Origin: Vibrio sp. Of7-15
GTDB taxonomy: Bacteria > Pseudomonadota > Gammaproteobacteria > Enterobacterales > Vibrionaceae
Assembly (NCBI RefSeq): GCF_022347565.1
Contig: NZ_JAKRGH010000026.1
Location: 1-64,000 of the forward strand
Reading direction: 5' to 3'
DNA: 64,000 nucleotides
A program made the position numbers and the translations under genes. Positions 1 through 11,577 of this stretch are shown in pieces. The notes under the pieces are model-generated. The model worked only from the letters and a program-made list of their open reading frames with translations, had not been told where the DNA came from and ran no database searches. How positions within the stretch are numbered: the first letter of the stretch is position 1; every line of letters begins with the position of its first letter.

Positions 1-72
1 TTATTTCTTTAGGTCTTATGTCCTAACTGAGTAGAGGCTGAATCCTTATTGGATGCCGCTCTCCGTGTCAGT

Positions 73-108
73 GAGGCGGCATTATAGAGAGTTCGATCAC
101 ATTAGCAA
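73..108 (-). promoter_or_regulatory. rRNA-type P1 promoter firing off the left edge
   Basis: On the minus strand a -35 TTGCTA (103-108), a 16-bp spacer and a perfect -10 TATAAT (81-86) are followed by a GC-rich GCCGCC discriminator, the hallmark of stringently controlled rRNA promoters. An A/T-rich stretch upstream (about 120-180) could act as an UP element or Fis region. No gene start follows before position 1, so the transcript runs out of the window. An rRNA operon just outside is inferred; a tRNA operon is the alternative. Confidence 0.7.
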
Positions 109-229
109 GCGCTTTTCGTAAAAAAAAAGGATAATTTATTTGAGTGATGATTTTTACACCAAAAAGACCTTTTTTTGATTCTTTTTTCAGCATAACCTAA
201 GAATAAAGGTCTATTAATAAGGAAAAACG

Positions 230-784
230 ATGATGACCACATTACGAAGCTATAAAGGCATTACCCCTAAAATAGGCAAATCCGTCTATATAGATGCATC
301 ATCAGTATTAGTTGGGGACATTACCCTTGGTGATGATTCGAGTATTTGGCCTTTTGTTGCTGCACGAGGGGATGTCAATCATATAGTGATTGGTGAACGC
401 ACGAATATCCAAGATGGCAGTGTCTTACATGTCACCCATAAAAATGCCGACAACCCTGACGGCTATCCACTGCTTATTGGCAATGATGTCACAGTTGGTC
501 ACAAAGTCATGCTGCACGGCTGTATTATTGAAGATAGAGTATTAGTTGGTATGGGGGCCATTGTTCTAGATAATGCCCATATTGAAAGTGACGTAATGAT
601 CGGTGCAGGTAGTTTAGTACCGCCAGGAAAACGACTGGAAAGCGGCTACCTTTATGTCGGTAGCCCCGTAAAACGGGCTCGTCCTTTAACAGAGAAAGAA
701 CAAGCCTTTTTACAAAAATCAGCAGATAACTATGTTGTGAATAAAAATGATTACCTGAATGAAGTCAGAAACATCACAATTTAA
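230..784 (+). CDS. yrdA: gamma-carbonic anhydrase family protein YrdA
   Basis: Left-handed beta-helix protein of 184 residues, the usual YrdA length. Hexapeptide-repeat turns fill most of the chain. The three zinc-ligand histidines of gamma-class carbonic anhydrases are visible in VLHVTH and in GHKVMLHGC. The physiological substrate of this branch is not settled; metal-dependent hydrolase or carbonic anhydrase activity is known only for relatives. Two adjacent ATGs (230 and 233) follow the ribosome site AAGGAAAAA. The stop overlaps the convergent DUF1488 gene by 11 bp, so the two mRNAs are complementary at their 3' ends. Confidence 0.9.
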   Translation: MMTTLRSYKGITPKIGKSVYIDASSVLVGDITLGDDSSIWPFVAARGDVNHIVIGERTNIQDGSVLHVTHKNADNPDGYPLLIGNDVTVGHKVMLHGCIIEDRVLVGMGAIVLDNAHIESDVMIGAGSLVPPGKRLESGYLYVGSPVKRARPLTEKEQAFLQKSADNYVVNKNDYLNEVRNITI

Positions 785-1040
785 TCTCAATTTCACCTGA
801 AGAGTTGAAGCTCTCATCTTCTATTAGAGCTTCAGCCTCATCTTCCGCATCAAACCGACACTGACTAAATGCTTCTAATGCTTGTGCACTGTCGTCGATC
901 ACACTACCGGAAACTTTTTCTAGCCATTCCTTATCGACCACACACTGAATCAATGAGCCCGCTTGTTGGGCCGGAAAACAAATGACTTCTCTCTCGACAT
1001 CCCACGTTTGATCATCTGGAAAAAGGATATTTTGATTCAT
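774..1040 (-). CDS. DUF1488 family small protein
   Basis: Acidic 88-residue protein matching the DUF1488 family by its N-terminal MNQNILFPDDQTWD segment and central region. The family has no assigned function that I know of. It starts 2 bp after the aroE stop, so it is very likely cotranscribed with aroE. The same aroE neighbour is found in other vibrios. No signal peptide or membrane segment is seen, so it is probably cytoplasmic. Confidence 0.8.
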   Translation of the reverse strand: MNQNILFPDDQTWDVEREVICFPAQQAGSLIQCVVDKEWLEKVSGSVIDDSAQALEAFSQCRFDAEDEAEALIEDESFNSSGEIEIKL

Positions 1041-1042
1041 GA

Positions 1043-1864
1043 TTAGCCTTCTAAGTTTTTTCTCAATTCACGTAATACTTGTTTAGTACCAGGACGCAGA
1101 CCTCGCCATAACATAAAACTTTCTGCCGCTTGGCCGACCAACATACCTAGACCATCATAAGTTTGTGCTGCACCCACTTCTTGTGCCCACAAGTTAAAAC
1201 ATGTCTGCTCTTTACTATACATCATGTCATAGCACACGGTATGAGCCTGAATAATCGAAGCTGGAACTTCTGGCAATTTGCCATGCAAACTGGCCGAGGT
1301 TGAATTGATCAACACATCAAAATGTTGATTAGCCAATTCATCCATCGCGATTGCCGTGACCTTACCATAAGGCTTAAATTGTTCAGCCAGTGTATCTGCT
1401 TTTGATAACGTACGATTGGTAATGACCACTTCTGATGGCTGCTGCTCTAATAAAGGTAAAACTACGCCACGGGCAGCTCCACCAGCACCAATCAATAAAA
1501 TACGGCTGCCTTTTAATGGTGTTTGATATTGTAATAAATCCTGTACTAACCCTTCGCCATCGGTGTTATCACCAAGAATACCACCATCATCTAACTTCTT
1601 AAGGGTATTCACCGCCCCTGCCAGCTTTGCCCTTTCAGTAAGTTGATCAGCAAATTGATACGCTTCTTCTTTAAAAGGTACGGTCACATTGCAACCTTTA
1701 CCTTCTTGGGCAAAAAACGCGTTTGCAGCAGCTGCAAAACCATCAATGGGTACTTCTTTTAATGTGTACTCCATCTCTTGTGTGGTTTGACGTGCAAACA
1801 AGGTATGAATAAAAGGGGACTTACTGTGTTTGATTGGGTTACCGAATACGGCATATCTGTCCAT
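1043..1864 (-). CDS. aroE: shikimate dehydrogenase (NADP+)
   Basis: Reduces 3-dehydroshikimate to shikimate in the aromatic amino-acid and chorismate pathway; cytoplasmic. The 273 residues match the AroE family length. Visible motifs are the shikimate-binding SKSP near residue 14, the catalytic Lys in TVPFKEEA, the NTDGEG substrate motif and the nucleotide-binding GAGGAARG loop. It lies downstream of hemF in the same direction, but a terminator hairpin separates them. It is followed at 2 bp by the DUF1488 gene. Confidence 0.95.
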   Translation of the reverse strand: MDRYAVFGNPIKHSKSPFIHTLFARQTTQEMEYTLKEVPIDGFAAAANAFFAQEGKGCNVTVPFKEEAYQFADQLTERAKLAGAVNTLKKLDDGGILGDNTDGEGLVQDLLQYQTPLKGSRILLIGAGGAARGVVLPLLEQQPSEVVITNRTLSKADTLAEQFKPYGKVTAIAMDELANQHFDVLINSTSASLHGKLPEVPASIIQAHTVCYDMMYSKEQTCFNLWAQEVGAAQTYDGLGMLVGQAAESFMLWRGLRPGTKQVLRELRKNLEG

Positions 1865-1881
1865 GTTAGCCTCTGCCTGAA

Positions 1882-1915
1882 ATTAAAAAGGGCCATCTCG
1901 TATTTAGATGACCCT
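1882..1915 (-). terminator. intrinsic terminator between hemF and aroE
   Basis: On the minus strand a 10-bp stem AGGGTCATCT/AGATGGCCCT (one G-U pair, 7-nt loop, 1889-1915) is followed by TTTTAATT. It should end or attenuate hemF transcripts before aroE. Confidence 0.8.
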
Positions 1916-1948
1916 AACATTGCTGATCAGGAAAACCAAGCTATGGCT

Positions 1949-2869
<921 letters not shown>

Positions 2870-2885
2870 TTACCCTTATTGTTAT

Positions 2886-3443
2886 TTAGCCCTGACGCAG
2901 AGTTTGGCCACTGCGCGCATCGCGGATTTCCGTTGGATTGTCTCTTCCTCCGGTCTTTCCTTCAAGTATCGCCGTTAAATGTGTGCCCAACTGCGCATAA
3001 ACTTCTTCAGTGGTGCGACACGGTGGCTCACCAGTTAAGTTTGCACTGGTCGATGTAATAGGTTTACCGAATTCAGAACATAGTTGACGAACTAGAGGGT
3101 GATCGGTAATACGTACAGCTATAGAATCAAATTGCCCCGTCAGCATATTGGACGTTTCTTTTTTGACTGGCATAACCCAAGTCACAGGACCTGGCCACGT
3201 TGAAAAAATCGCGTTTTTTTGCTCTTCGCTTAATTGGCTGTCATCCACGTATGGCTCGACTTGCTCATAGTCCGCTGCGATTAAAATTAATCCCTTTTCC
3301 ACTGGACGTTGCTTAAGCTGCAATAATTTTTCGATGGCTTGCACATTATCAGGATCACAACCAACCCCAAACACCCCTTCTGTCGGATAGGCAATCACGT
3401 CGCCTTGTTGTAATGCCTCAATTACTTGATCAAAATTATCCAT
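2886..3443 (-). CDS. tsaC: threonylcarbamoyl-AMP synthase (YrdC/RimN)
   Basis: Makes threonylcarbamoyl-AMP from threonine, bicarbonate and ATP for the t6A37 modification of ANN-decoding tRNAs. The 185 residues correspond to the short, single-domain TsaC form. The YrdC fold signatures are visible: [13 protein letters not shown] at the N-terminus, the KQRPVEKGL basic strand and the C-terminal [11 protein letters not shown]. It is divergent from purE, with about 190 bp of shared promoter region. Confidence 0.93.
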   Translation of the reverse strand: MDNFDQVIEALQQGDVIAYPTEGVFGVGCDPDNVQAIEKLLQLKQRPVEKGLILIAADYEQVEPYVDDSQLSEEQKNAIFSTWPGPVTWVMPVKKETSNMLTGQFDSIAVRITDHPLVRQLCSEFGKPITSTSANLTGEPPCRTTEEVYAQLGTHLTAILEGKTGGRDNPTEIRDARSGQTLRQG

Positions 3444-3550
3444 GTCTTTTCTTACCCTAAGCTGATTCTCTGACCAACATTCTACAAATTCCCTGTAAAA
3501 CTCACCACGGGATAACGTTAAGCAAATACAATAAAAATGTAACCAAGCCT

Positions 3551-3588
3551 ACGCAAACGTTTTCCTTAACTCAAAATACTCGTATAAT
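3551..3588 (+). promoter_or_regulatory. purE promoter with PurR box
   Basis: The 16-mer ACGCAAACGTTTTCCT (3551-3566) matches the PurR operator consensus ACGCAAACGTTTNCNT. It covers the weak -35 position of a promoter whose -10 is a perfect TATAAT (3583-3588). Repression by PurR plus hypoxanthine or guanine is inferred from the motif and from known purEK regulation in enterobacteria. Confidence 0.85.
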
Positions 3589-3636
3589 GCGCGCAAAAAT
3601 GACCTTTAGCCTGATTTATATTGAAAGGAGTGCGGA

Positions 3637-4122
3637 ATGAAAGTCGGTATTATTATGGGTTCTAAATCGGACTGGCCTACCATGAAGCTAGCCGCTGAGA
3701 TGTTAGATCGCTTTAACGTGCCATACGAAACCAAAGTTGTTTCAGCTCACCGTACCCCACATCTTTTAGCTGAATACGCTGAAAGCGCAAAAGAACGCGG
3801 TATTAAAGTCATTATTGCCGGCGCTGGCGGCGCTGCCCATCTACCAGGAATGGCAGCGGCGTTCACTAGTTTGCCTGTATTAGGGGTGCCTGTTCAGTCT
3901 CGTGCTTTAAAGGGCATGGACTCTCTTCTTTCGATTGCTCAAATGCCAAAAGGCATCGCGGTAGGTACGCTGGCCATTGGTGAAGCGGGTGCGGCCAATG
4001 CCGGGATCTTAGCGGCACAAATCTTAGGTACGCACGATGAAACGATCATGGCGGAAATCGAAGCGTTCCGTAAAGAGCAAACTGACACGGTTCTTAGCAA
4101 CCCAAATCCAGCAGAGGATTAA
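3637..4122 (+). CDS. purE: N5-carboxyaminoimidazole ribonucleotide mutase
   Basis: Class I PurE rearranges N5-CAIR to CAIR in de novo purine synthesis; a cytoplasmic octamer in known relatives. The 161 residues are typical. Motifs seen: GSKSDWPTM near the N-terminus, the SAHRTP active-site histidine loop and [12 protein letters not shown] good ribosome site (AAAGGAG) precedes the ATG. purK follows after 2 bp, which implies translational coupling and a shared PurR-controlled promoter. Confidence 0.97.
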   Translation: MKVGIIMGSKSDWPTMKLAAEMLDRFNVPYETKVVSAHRTPHLLAEYAESAKERGIKVIIAGAGGAAHLPGMAAAFTSLPVLGVPVQSRALKGMDSLLSIAQMPKGIAVGTLAIGEAGAANAGILAAQILGTHDETIMAEIEAFRKEQTDTVLSNPNPAED

Positions 4123-4124
4123 TC

Positions 4125-5258
4125 ATGAAGGTTTTGGTGTTAGGTGCTGGTCAACTTGCACGTATGATGGCGTTAGCCGGAGCCCCACTTAATATTGAAG
4201 TGTTTGCTTACGACGTTGACTCACAAACTGTTGTTCATCCACTTACTCAGCAGATCATGATGCAAGGGCTAGATAATGCGATTGCTCATGCCGATGCCAT
4301 TACCGCCGAGTTTGAGCACATTCCTTATGATGTGCTGGATGTTTGCGAACGCAGTCATAAATTCTTCCCAACGCCTCAGGCGATAAAAGCCGGTGGCGAT
4401 CGTCGCATTGAAAAAGCCTTATTGGATAATGCCGGTGTGACTAATGCAAAGTACCACGTCATTAACTGCAAACAAGACTTTCTTGATGCTGTTGAAACCG
4501 TTGGTATTCCAATGGTATTAAAAACCGCGCTAGGTGGCTACGATGGCAAAGGGCAATGGCGTTTAAAAAACCATGACGATCTCGACTCCATTTGGCATGA
4601 AATGGAAGAAGCCCTCATTCAGACCCCAAACCAAGCCATTGTGGCTGAAGAGTTTGTGCCTTTTTGTCGTGAAGTCTCTTTGGTGGGCGTTCGTGACAAA
4701 AACGGTCATGTGGCCATGTACCCAATCACAGAAAATGTGCATGTGAATGGCGTATTAAGCTTATCCATTGCTGCTGAAGCCAATAGCTCGGTACAACACC
4801 AAGCAGAGCAGATGTTTACCGCCGTCGCAGACAGCCTCGATTACGTGGGAGTTTTGGCGTTAGAGTTTTTCGATGTTGATGGAACGTTATTGGTAAATGA
4901 GATTGCACCACGAGTTCATAACTCAGGCCACTGGACTCAACAAGGCGCGGTGACCTGTCAGTTTGAAAATCACCTGCGTGCTGTTTGCCATCTACCTCTC
5001 GGCAGTACCGAACTCCTACAGCCAACCGCCATGGTGAACATTTTGGGTGAAGATACTTTATCTCCCGAAGTGTTAGCCATGAATACCTGTCATGTTCATT
5101 GGTATGGTAAAGACAAACGAGCAGGCCGCAAAATGGGGCACATTAATGTCAGAGCCAATAGTGCTACAGATTTAGGTCAAACGCTTCTGACACTGTCTCA
5201 GCATCTAGACCCAAGGGCTTTCCCTGCCATTAAAGAAAACGCAGAGAAGTTAATTTAA
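4125..5258 (+). CDS. purK: N5-carboxyaminoimidazole ribonucleotide synthase
   Basis: ATP-grasp enzyme that carboxylates AIR to N5-CAIR using ATP and bicarbonate and hands its product to PurE. The 377 residues start with the nucleotide-binding [10 protein letters not shown]. The ATP-grasp core includes [13 protein letters not shown], and the metal-binding segment is [16 protein letters not shown]. It is the second gene of the purEK operon and is followed by a strong bidirectional terminator. Confidence 0.97.
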   Translation: MKVLVLGAGQLARMMALAGAPLNIEVFAYDVDSQTVVHPLTQQIMMQGLDNAIAHADAITAEFEHIPYDVLDVCERSHKFFPTPQAIKAGGDRRIEKALLDNAGVTNAKYHVINCKQDFLDAVETVGIPMVLKTALGGYDGKGQWRLKNHDDLDSIWHEMEEALIQTPNQAIVAEEFVPFCREVSLVGVRDKNGHVAMYPITENVHVNGVLSLSIAAEANSSVQHQAEQMFTAVADSLDYVGVLALEFFDVDGTLLVNEIAPRVHNSGHWTQQGAVTCQFENHLRAVCHLPLGSTELLQPTAMVNILGEDTLSPEVLAMNTCHVHWYGKDKRAGRKMGHINVRANSATDLGQTLLTLSQHLDPRAFPAIKENAEKLI

Positions 5259-5300
5259 CCTGAATTCTGAATAATTAAAAAAGCCAGTCACCACACACGA

Positions 5301-5330
5301 AAAAGCCAGCAATTACGCTGGCTTTTTTAT
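5301..5330. terminator. bidirectional terminator between purK and yrdD
   Basis: A 10-bp perfect stem AAAAGCCAGC/GCTGGCTTTT with a 6-nt loop is flanked by T-runs on both strands. It serves purEK from the left and the LysM-dprA-smg-yrdD unit from the right. Confidence 0.9.
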
Positions 5331-5357
5331 GCTTTGGATAACAACAAACGTTCTCAT

Positions 5358-5933
5358 TTACGCCTGTTGACTTTGAATATGGTGGCACTTTCGATCAGCA
5401 CATTGTGATTGTATGCCTTTGGCTGTTTTCTTTTCGATCAACAAAGGAAAACCACACTCTTCACAACATCCCGCAATCGGTTGTGAATTTACCGCAAATC
5501 GACAGCTAGGATAATTATCACAAGCGTAAAATATTTTACCGAAACGCGACTTTCGCTCAACTAAACGGCCAGGACGACAACTCGGGCAATCTATCGCTTC
5601 TGTTTCGACTTCTTCTTTTTTTTGCTCTAAAGGTTCAATGTGATCGCACTCAGGGAAGCTAGAGCAACCAATAAACATCCCATATCGACCTTGGCGTAAT
5701 ACCAACTCACTGCTGCAGCTTGGGCACGGTAAGCCTAACTCTTTGACCACATGACCATCATTATGATGTAAAGGACGAATGTAATCGCACGCGGGATATT
5801 GGGTACATCCTAAAAAAGGCCCACGCTTACTGTGGCGGATAGCAAGCTCCCCACCACAGCTTGGGCAAGACTCATGATGTTCTAAAGCATGTTCATGAGC
5901 ACCAAACAGCTGCTCGTCAATTTTTCCAGACAT
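5358..5933 (-). CDS. yrdD: topoisomerase-type C4 zinc-finger protein YrdD
   Basis: A 191-residue protein made almost wholly of topoisomerase I C-terminal zinc fingers, without a topoisomerase domain. Cys quartets are visible at about 23/26/43/49, 70/73/90/96 and 116/119/138/144, with a fourth, less regular one at about 157-183. It probably binds single-stranded nucleic acid; its precise role is unknown. It is the last gene of a leftward group (LysM protein, dprA, smg, yrdD) conserved in gamma-proteobacteria. Confidence 0.88.
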   Translation of the reverse strand: MSGKIDEQLFGAHEHALEHHESCPSCGGELAIRHSKRGPFLGCTQYPACDYIRPLHHNDGHVVKELGLPCPSCSSELVLRQGRYGMFIGCSSFPECDHIEPLEQKKEEVETEAIDCPSCRPGRLVERKSRFGKIFYACDNYPSCRFAVNSQPIAGCCEECGFPLLIEKKTAKGIQSQCADRKCHHIQSQQA

Positions 5934-5968
5934 CTATACGTTACTCATTCACACGCAATCATTATCGT

Positions 5969-6442
5969 TTAGTGAAGCAAACCTTCTTCAACGTTATAAA
6001 TCAACTCTTCCATTTGGGTATACGCATTTTCGTTACCCGGAACATTAAACAAGACCATTAAGATCACCCACTTAAGATCTTCAAGCGAAAAATCCAATGT
6101 TTCCAGCCCCATAACTCGATCAATCACCATTTCACGAGTTTCAGAACTAAGCACATTCACTTGTTCTAAAAACATTAAAAAGCCACGGCTTTGCACATCC
6201 AAACGGTTCATCTCATCGGCGGTAAAAATACGCACTGACGTCGATGCACTGCTGATCAAATATGGATGCCCATCATCTTCTTGCAATAGCGCTAACTGCT
6301 CTAGCCAATTTAAGGCTTTGTAAATATCTTGCTGATGAAAGCCGGCTCGTAATAACTCTTCTTCCAATTCATCCTGATCCACTTTTAAGTCCACATCACT
6401 GTGAATATAAGTTTCAAACAGGTACATAAGAATATCCATCAT
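5969..6442 (-). CDS. smg: Smg family protein (DUF494)
   Basis: A 157-residue acidic protein of the Smg/DUF494 family, recognised from its N-terminal [15 protein letters not shown] and its fixed position between dprA and yrdD. No catalytic motif is visible and the biological role is not established. Its start lies 2 bp after the dprA stop, so expression is likely coupled to dprA. Confidence 0.88.
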   Translation of the reverse strand: MMDILMYLFETYIHSDVDLKVDQDELEEELLRAGFHQQDIYKALNWLEQLALLQEDDGHPYLISSASTSVRIFTADEMNRLDVQSRGFLMFLEQVNVLSSETREMVIDRVMGLETLDFSLEDLKWVILMVLFNVPGNENAYTQMEELIYNVEEGLLH

Positions 6443-6444
6443 GG

Positions 6445-7557
6445 CTAGCCCCTCCGCTTATTGATGTAGCCACCTGGGACTGCAGTGACGAAACCTTGCA
6501 ATTCGAGTTCAAGCAATTGCATCATGATTTCATGTACAGGCTGCTGGCAGCGTTGTGCTACTACATCTACAGGTGTTGCTTCACCCCCTACGTTAGCCAA
6601 CACAGCAGGAAATGGCAATTGTTCCTGCTCAGGTTGTGGCTCAAACAGACTTGGTTGATGATTTATTGTGCATTTCGTTAATGCTCCAATTTCCTCCAAT
6701 ATATCATTTGAGTGATCAACTAATTTAGCGCCAGATTTTATTAAGGTATGACAACCTCGGCTGGTAGGATTATGAATGGAACCAGGAAGAGCAAACACTT
6801 CTCGGCCTTGTTCAAGCGCATAACGCGCGGTGATCAATGAACCACTTCGCTCTGCTGCCTCAACCACTAATACCCCCGTAGAAAGTCCACTGATGATTCG
6901 GTTGCGACGTGGGAAATGATCCGGTTTGGGTTTTGCTTTGGGCCAAAATTCAGAAACCAGAGCCCCTTGCTCTGCTATTTTTGCCGCTAGCTTTCTATGT
7001 CTGGCCGGATAAACCTCACTTAACCCCGACCCTAACACAGCGATGGTTTTGCCTGATCCCTGTAACGCTCCTTGATGCGCATAACCATCTATCCCTAGTG
7101 CGAGACCACTTGTCACAATATAGCCTTGATTAGACAGCTCATAACTAAAACTTTTTGCAGCTTCTAACCCTTCCCTGCTCGCATTCCGGCTCCCAACCAA
7201 TGCCACTTGAGGCGCAGACAACACACTTGGGTTACCTTGCACAAACAAAATAGGTGGAGGCGAAGCGATCTCTTTTAATAGTATAGGATAATTTGAACAG
7301 CCCAAGGTGAGGATATGATTTTGCCCCTGCTCTGCCCAAGCCAAGCTTTGCTCCACCATAGGTAAAGAAGGGGAATGTAAGTGCTTAATTTGAGCAGGTT
7401 TAAAGCCAATACTTAGCAGCTGTTCGCGACTGTAATTTATTAAATTTGTTGGAGAATCAATACTGAGTAACTTGGTTAGCTTGTGCCCACCAATCCCTGG
7501 TGTAAAACTTAATGTTAACCATGCAGACAGATCGATTTCATCATACCCCATCATCAT
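6445..7557 (-). CDS. dprA: DNA-processing protein DprA
   Basis: Binds incoming single-stranded DNA and loads RecA during natural transformation. The 370-residue protein has an N-terminal helical region, a Rossmann-like core ([49 protein letters not shown]) and a C-terminal winged-helix of about 60 residues. The start is one of three consecutive ATGs; the first shares a base with the stop of the upstream LysM gene (TAATG), implying coupled translation. Together with comM elsewhere in the window it suggests a competence-capable organism. Confidence 0.95.
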   Translation of the reverse strand: MMMGYDEIDLSAWLTLSFTPGIGGHKLTKLLSIDSPTNLINYSREQLLSIGFKPAQIKHLHSPSLPMVEQSLAWAEQGQNHILTLGCSNYPILLKEIASPPPILFVQGNPSVLSAPQVALVGSRNASREGLEAAKSFSYELSNQGYIVTSGLALGIDGYAHQGALQGSGKTIAVLGSGLSEVYPARHRKLAAKIAEQGALVSEFWPKAKPKPDHFPRRNRIISGLSTGVLVVEAAERSGSLITARYALEQGREVFALPGSIHNPTSRGCHTLIKSGAKLVDHSNDILEEIGALTKCTINHQPSLFEPQPEQEQLPFPAVLANVGGEATPVDVVAQRCQQPVHEIMMQLLELELQGFVTAVPGGYINKRRG

Positions 7558-8636
7558 TACTCTCTCTCAGTCAAAGGAGAAACTGCCATCAAGCGCTGGC
7601 TAACAGGCACTGTGCTTTTGGTTATCAACGCTAAACTAAACTTTTGATAGGTTCTAATCATCATCAGCTCACCCACCGTATTATTTGGAAATGAAATTGC
7701 GTTGTTATCATCCGTGGTTTTCGTTTGGTACATGTATTTCCCTTTTAAACCACCTACCGTCATGCTTGGCTCTTTTAGTTCAAACATACTGCCTTGTGCT
7801 AAACCGTCATCACTCCCTCGATCAACCACCACAACTTGGTTCACCGCCATGTATTTGCCACCATTAATCGCTCCTAATACGGAAGCTTTTAATCCTGCTG
7901 GGGCTGGATGTGGGCTAAAACTATTGGTTAATGATTCTGGTTGGCGTGATGTCATCGGCAATATGAGATCATTGATTTGCACTTCTTGATTCAATGTTGT
8001 GATGGCCAACTGACTAAAGTTTTTATGCGGCTTTACTAAGGTCGCATTCGCAATTTGTTTTAATGCATAGGCCTGAGTGATGTTTTCTGCATCAGAACGC
8101 GCAAACTCAGACACCACGCGATACACCCCCCACTTCGGGTGCTCTAACACGCCATCCACATAAATAGGATCTTGAGCGCTTAAATATCGCCGACCGTCAT
8201 GTGTCCCCAAAACATGAAAGGCATGATCCAACGTAAACTGATCAATCAACTTATCTGAATCTAAATAAGGCACGATTAAATCGGGAGAAACAGTGGGCAG
8301 AGCGCTTTTTTCTACGATTCTCATCTTTGGGCTCAGTGTCTTAAAAGGTTTAAGGCTCAAGACAGGCTGGCCATTGAACCAACTTAACGTCAGTTTATCT
8401 CCAGGGTAAATAAGGTGGGGGTTTTCTATGTACGAATTGAGCTTCCATAACTTTGGCCACAGCCATGGGCTATCAAGAAATAAAGCAGAAATATCCCACA
8501 GAGTATCGCCTTGTTTCACCGTATAAGAATGAGGGTAATTAGGCTTTAAAGATAACTCATCGGCCATAAGGTGGGAGGGCGTACAAAATAAAAACAATGC
8601 GAATATAGAAGACCCAAATCGAAAACTTTTTTTCAT
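7557..8636 (-). CDS. LysM-domain exported protein
   Basis: I start this at the ATG at 8636 (359 residues), because it begins a clear signal peptide ([18 protein letters not shown], cleavage probably after LMA). Upstream in-frame ATGs at 8678 and 8660 would bury it behind a charged extension. A tryptophan-rich LysM domain follows at about 37-84 ([13 protein letters not shown]), expected to bind peptidoglycan in the periplasm. The remaining 270 residues have no motif I recognise. Its position before dprA and divergent from def is the standard Vibrio and enterobacterial arrangement. Function unknown. Confidence 0.85.
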   Translation of the reverse strand: MKKSFRFGSSIFALFLFCTPSHLMADELSLKPNYPHSYTVKQGDTLWDISALFLDSPWLWPKLWKLNSYIENPHLIYPGDKLTLSWFNGQPVLSLKPFKTLSPKMRIVEKSALPTVSPDLIVPYLDSDKLIDQFTLDHAFHVLGTHDGRRYLSAQDPIYVDGVLEHPKWGVYRVVSEFARSDAENITQAYALKQIANATLVKPHKNFSQLAITTLNQEVQINDLILPMTSRQPESLTNSFSPHPAPAGLKASVLGAINGGKYMAVNQVVVVDRGSDDGLAQGSMFELKEPSMTVGGLKGKYMYQTKTTDDNNAISFPNNTVGELMMIRTYQKFSLALITKSTVPVSQRLMAVSPLTERE

Positions 8637-8754
8637 CGCCTGCTTTTCCTTGTCAGACATTCGCCGTGATGCTGTCATTTGGTCAATAAAATGTCTAGAA
8701 TTGGAGCAATTAGGTTTATGCTGTTTTCGGCACAGTTCAATATTTCGAGTATCT

Positions 8755-9267
8755 ATGTCTGTATTGCAAGTTCTTACGTTCCCAGATGAGCGTCTACGTA
8801 CCGTAGCGAAGCCAGTGGCTGAAGTTACACCAGAAATTCAAACCTTCGTTGATGACATGATTGAAACCATGTACGACGAAGAAGGCATCGGCCTTGCGGC
8901 AACGCAGGTAGATTTCCATCAACGCATCGTGGTGATCGATGTATCAGAAGAGCGCGATGCGCCAATGGTTCTGATCAATCCTGAAATCATCGAAAAACGC
9001 GGTGAAGATGGCATTGAAGAAGGCTGCCTGTCTGTTCCTGGCGCACGCGGCTTAGTGCCACGCGCAGCAGAAGTAACGGTAAAAGCGCTTAACCGCGATG
9101 GCGAAGAATATACGTTTGAAGCCGATGATCTGTTAGCCATTTGTGTGCAGCACGAACTGGATCACCTAGATGGTAAGCTGTTTGTTGATTACCTATCTCC
9201 TTTAAAGCGTCAGCGTATCAAGCAAAAGCTAGAAAAAATTAAACGTTTTAACGAAAAGAACAAATAA
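8755..9267 (+). CDS. def: peptide deformylase
   Basis: Removes the N-formyl group from nascent proteins; metalloenzyme acting at the ribosome exit. The 170 residues include all three motifs: [15 protein letters not shown] (metal Cys) and QHELDHLDG (metal histidines and catalytic Glu). The reading frame stays open upstream to 8650, but [11 protein letters not shown] is the conserved N-terminus, so 8755 is preferred. fmt follows after 9 bp. Confidence 0.96.
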   Translation: MSVLQVLTFPDERLRTVAKPVAEVTPEIQTFVDDMIETMYDEEGIGLAATQVDFHQRIVVIDVSEERDAPMVLINPEIIEKRGEDGIEEGCLSVPGARGLVPRAAEVTVKALNRDGEEYTFEADDLLAICVQHELDHLDGKLFVDYLSPLKRQRIKQKLEKIKRFNEKNK

Positions 9268-9276
9268 GAGGTTACC

Positions 9277-10224
9277 TTGAGCAAACCACTACGTATTGTC
9301 TTTGCTGGTACACCCGATTTTGCCGCCCGTCATTTGGCGGCATTATTGTCTTCACACCATGAAGTTATCGCGGTATACACGCAACCCGATCGCCCAGCAG
9401 GTCGTGGTAAAAAATTAACGGCCAGCCCAGTAAAAAACATCGCACTTGAACATGATGTTCCTGTTTATCAGCCAGAGAACTTCAAAAGTGATGAAGCCAA
9501 ACAGCAGCTTGCCGATCTAAATGCAGATCTCATGGTAGTGGTGGCTTACGGGTTATTATTACCTCAAGCCGTGCTCGATACGCCAAAACTAGGCTGTATT
9601 AATGTGCATGGTTCCATCTTGCCACGTTGGCGTGGTGCGGCACCGATTCAGCGCTCTATTTGGGCTGGTGATAAAGAAACCGGCGTGACCATCATGCAAA
9701 TGGACATTGGTCTAGATACTGGCGACATGCTCAGCATTGCCACTTTGCCAATTGAAGCCACTGACACCAGTGCCACCATGTATGAAAAGCTGGCTGAGCT
9801 TGGCCCTGATGCTTTAGTTGCCTGTCTTAGTGATATCGCCGATGGCACTGCTGTTGCGACCAAACAAGACGATGAACTGGCTAACTATGCGAAAAAGCTA
9901 AGTAAAGAAGAAGCCAAAGTGGATTGGACGCTAGATGCAGAGGCCATTGAGCGCTGTGTACGTGCATTTAATCCGTGGCCAATGAGCCACTTCAGCGCCG
10001 CTGATAACAACGTCAAAGTATGGCAATCACGTGTAGAGCCCCACTCAGGCGATGAACAACCAGGCACCATTATTAAAGCTGACAAAACCGGTATTTATGT
10101 GGCCACGGCTAAAAACGCCATCGTATTTGAACAGCTGCAACCACCAGGCAAGAAAGCCATGAAGGTTCAAGATTTATTGAACTCTCGCAAAGACTGGTTT
10201 GAAGTCGGCACCGTTCTTAACTAA
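9277..10224 (+). CDS. fmt: methionyl-tRNA formyltransferase
   Basis: Formylates initiator Met-tRNA with 10-formyl-THF. The start codon is TTG, supported by the conserved N-terminus ([15 protein letters not shown]) and an AGAGG site 6 bp upstream. The 315-residue protein has the transferase domain with the catalytic [17 protein letters not shown] loop and the DTGD motif, then the C-terminal tRNA-binding domain. It is the second gene of def-fmt, which is partly separated from rsmB by a short terminator. Confidence 0.96.
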   Translation: MSKPLRIVFAGTPDFAARHLAALLSSHHEVIAVYTQPDRPAGRGKKLTASPVKNIALEHDVPVYQPENFKSDEAKQQLADLNADLMVVVAYGLLLPQAVLDTPKLGCINVHGSILPRWRGAAPIQRSIWAGDKETGVTIMQMDIGLDTGDMLSIATLPIEATDTSATMYEKLAELGPDALVACLSDIADGTAVATKQDDELANYAKKLSKEEAKVDWTLDAEAIERCVRAFNPWPMSHFSAADNNVKVWQSRVEPHSGDEQPGTIIKADKTGIYVATAKNAIVFEQLQPPGKKAMKVQDLLNSRKDWFEVGTVLN

Positions 10225-10230
10225 TTCAAT

Positions 10231-10257
10231 CGGCCAGTTCGCTGGCCGTTTTCTTTT
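10231..10257 (+). terminator. short UUCG-loop terminator between fmt and rsmB
   Basis: A perfect 7-bp stem CGGCCAG/CTGGCCG caps a TTCG tetraloop and is followed by TTTTCTTTTC. It likely gives partial termination, since rsmB begins 38 bp past the stem in the same direction. Confidence 0.75.
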
Positions 10258-10285
10258 CAGTTTGCATCATTTTAGGTAACAGCTC

Positions 10286-11563
10286 ATGAATGTTCGTGCT
10301 GCGGCAGCGAAAGTTATTTTCCAAGTTGTCGATCAAGGGCAATCCCTTTCCAATGTACTTCCTGTCGCTCAGCAGCAAGTCAAACCTCGCGATCAGGCGC
10401 TACTACAAGAAATTTGTTATGGCGTACTGCGTGTTTTACCGCGTTTAGAATCCATTACGAATGAACTAATGGAAAAACCGCTAAAAGGAAAGCAGCGTGT
10501 TTTCCATCATCTGATTTTAGTGGGCCTGTACCAATTAAGCTTCATGCGTATTCCAGCGCACGCCGCTGTCGCTGAAACCGTTGATGGCACAAAAAGCCTT
10601 AAAGGGCCACGTCTACGAGGCTTAATCAATGCCATTTTACGTAGCTACCAGCGTGATCAAGAAGCTCTAGACACGAAAGCCACCAGTCATGATGCGGGTA
10701 AATATGGTCACCCAAGCTGGCTTCTTAAGCTGTTAAAATCAGCCTACCCTGAGCAGTGGCAAACCATTGTGGAAGCCAACAACACCAAAGCACCTATGTG
10801 GCTTCGTGTGAACCGTCAGCACCACAACCGTGATGATTACCAAGCTCTGCTCAATAATGAGAACATAGAAACCACTCTTCACCCTAGCGCTCCGGATGCT
10901 TTGAAATTAGGCTCTGCGTGTGATGTGCAAAAGCTGCCAGGTTTTGATAAAGGTTGGGTATCGGTTCAAGATGCTGCCGCCCAACTGTCTGTTGAGTATT
11001 TACAACCAAAAGCAGGCGAATTGATTTTAGATTGCTGTGCGGCTCCGGGTGGTAAAACGGCTCATATTTTAGAACGCACGACCGACGCCAACGTCGTAGC
11101 CATTGACTGTGATGACAACCGTCTAAAACGTGTGCACGACAACTTGCAACGCTTAAACCTACAAGCCACGGTGGTATGTGGTGACGCACGCGCCCCGCAG
11201 GAATGGTGGCAAGGGGAGCAATTTGATCGCATCTTACTGGACGCACCTTGCTCGGCAACAGGCGTTATCCGCCGTCATCCAGACATCAAATGGCTACGCC
11301 GTGCCAATGACATTGACGCATTAGTAGAGCTGCAAAGTGAAATTTTTGATGCCATGTGGAAGCAACTAAAATCTGGTGGCACAATGGTTTATGCAACTTG
11401 CTCCATCACACCACAAGAAAATAAAGATCAAGTCAGTGCCTTTTTACAACGCACGGCAGATGCCAAATTGATTGGATCAGATCTGAATAACCCAGGTCGT
11501 CAAATTCTACCGGGTGAAGATGATATGGACGGCTTCTACTATGCCGTTTTAGAAAAAGCGTAA
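10286..11563 (+). CDS. rsmB: 16S rRNA m5C967 methyltransferase
   Basis: SAM-dependent methyltransferase for C967 of 16S rRNA. The 425 residues comprise an N-terminal NusB-like RNA-binding domain (about 1-140) and a Rossmann methyltransferase domain. Visible motifs are the SAM loop [15 protein letters not shown], motif [12 protein letters not shown] and motif VI YATCSI with the catalytic Cys. It follows fmt and precedes trkA by 14 bp, the same order as in E. coli. Confidence 0.96.
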   Translation: MNVRAAAAKVIFQVVDQGQSLSNVLPVAQQQVKPRDQALLQEICYGVLRVLPRLESITNELMEKPLKGKQRVFHHLILVGLYQLSFMRIPAHAAVAETVDGTKSLKGPRLRGLINAILRSYQRDQEALDTKATSHDAGKYGHPSWLLKLLKSAYPEQWQTIVEANNTKAPMWLRVNRQHHNRDDYQALLNNENIETTLHPSAPDALKLGSACDVQKLPGFDKGWVSVQDAAAQLSVEYLQPKAGELILDCCAAPGGKTAHILERTTDANVVAIDCDDNRLKRVHDNLQRLNLQATVVCGDARAPQEWWQGEQFDRILLDAPCSATGVIRRHPDIKWLRRANDIDALVELQSEIFDAMWKQLKSGGTMVYATCSITPQENKDQVSAFLQRTADAKLIGSDLNNPGRQILPGEDDMDGFYYAVLEKA

Positions 11564-11577
11564 CGTAGGCACTTAAT

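Noticed and set aside
8650-8754. N-terminal extension of def
   Set aside because: The conserved deformylase N-terminus [11 protein letters not shown] starts at 8755; the extension is Cys/Trp-rich with no homology to the family.
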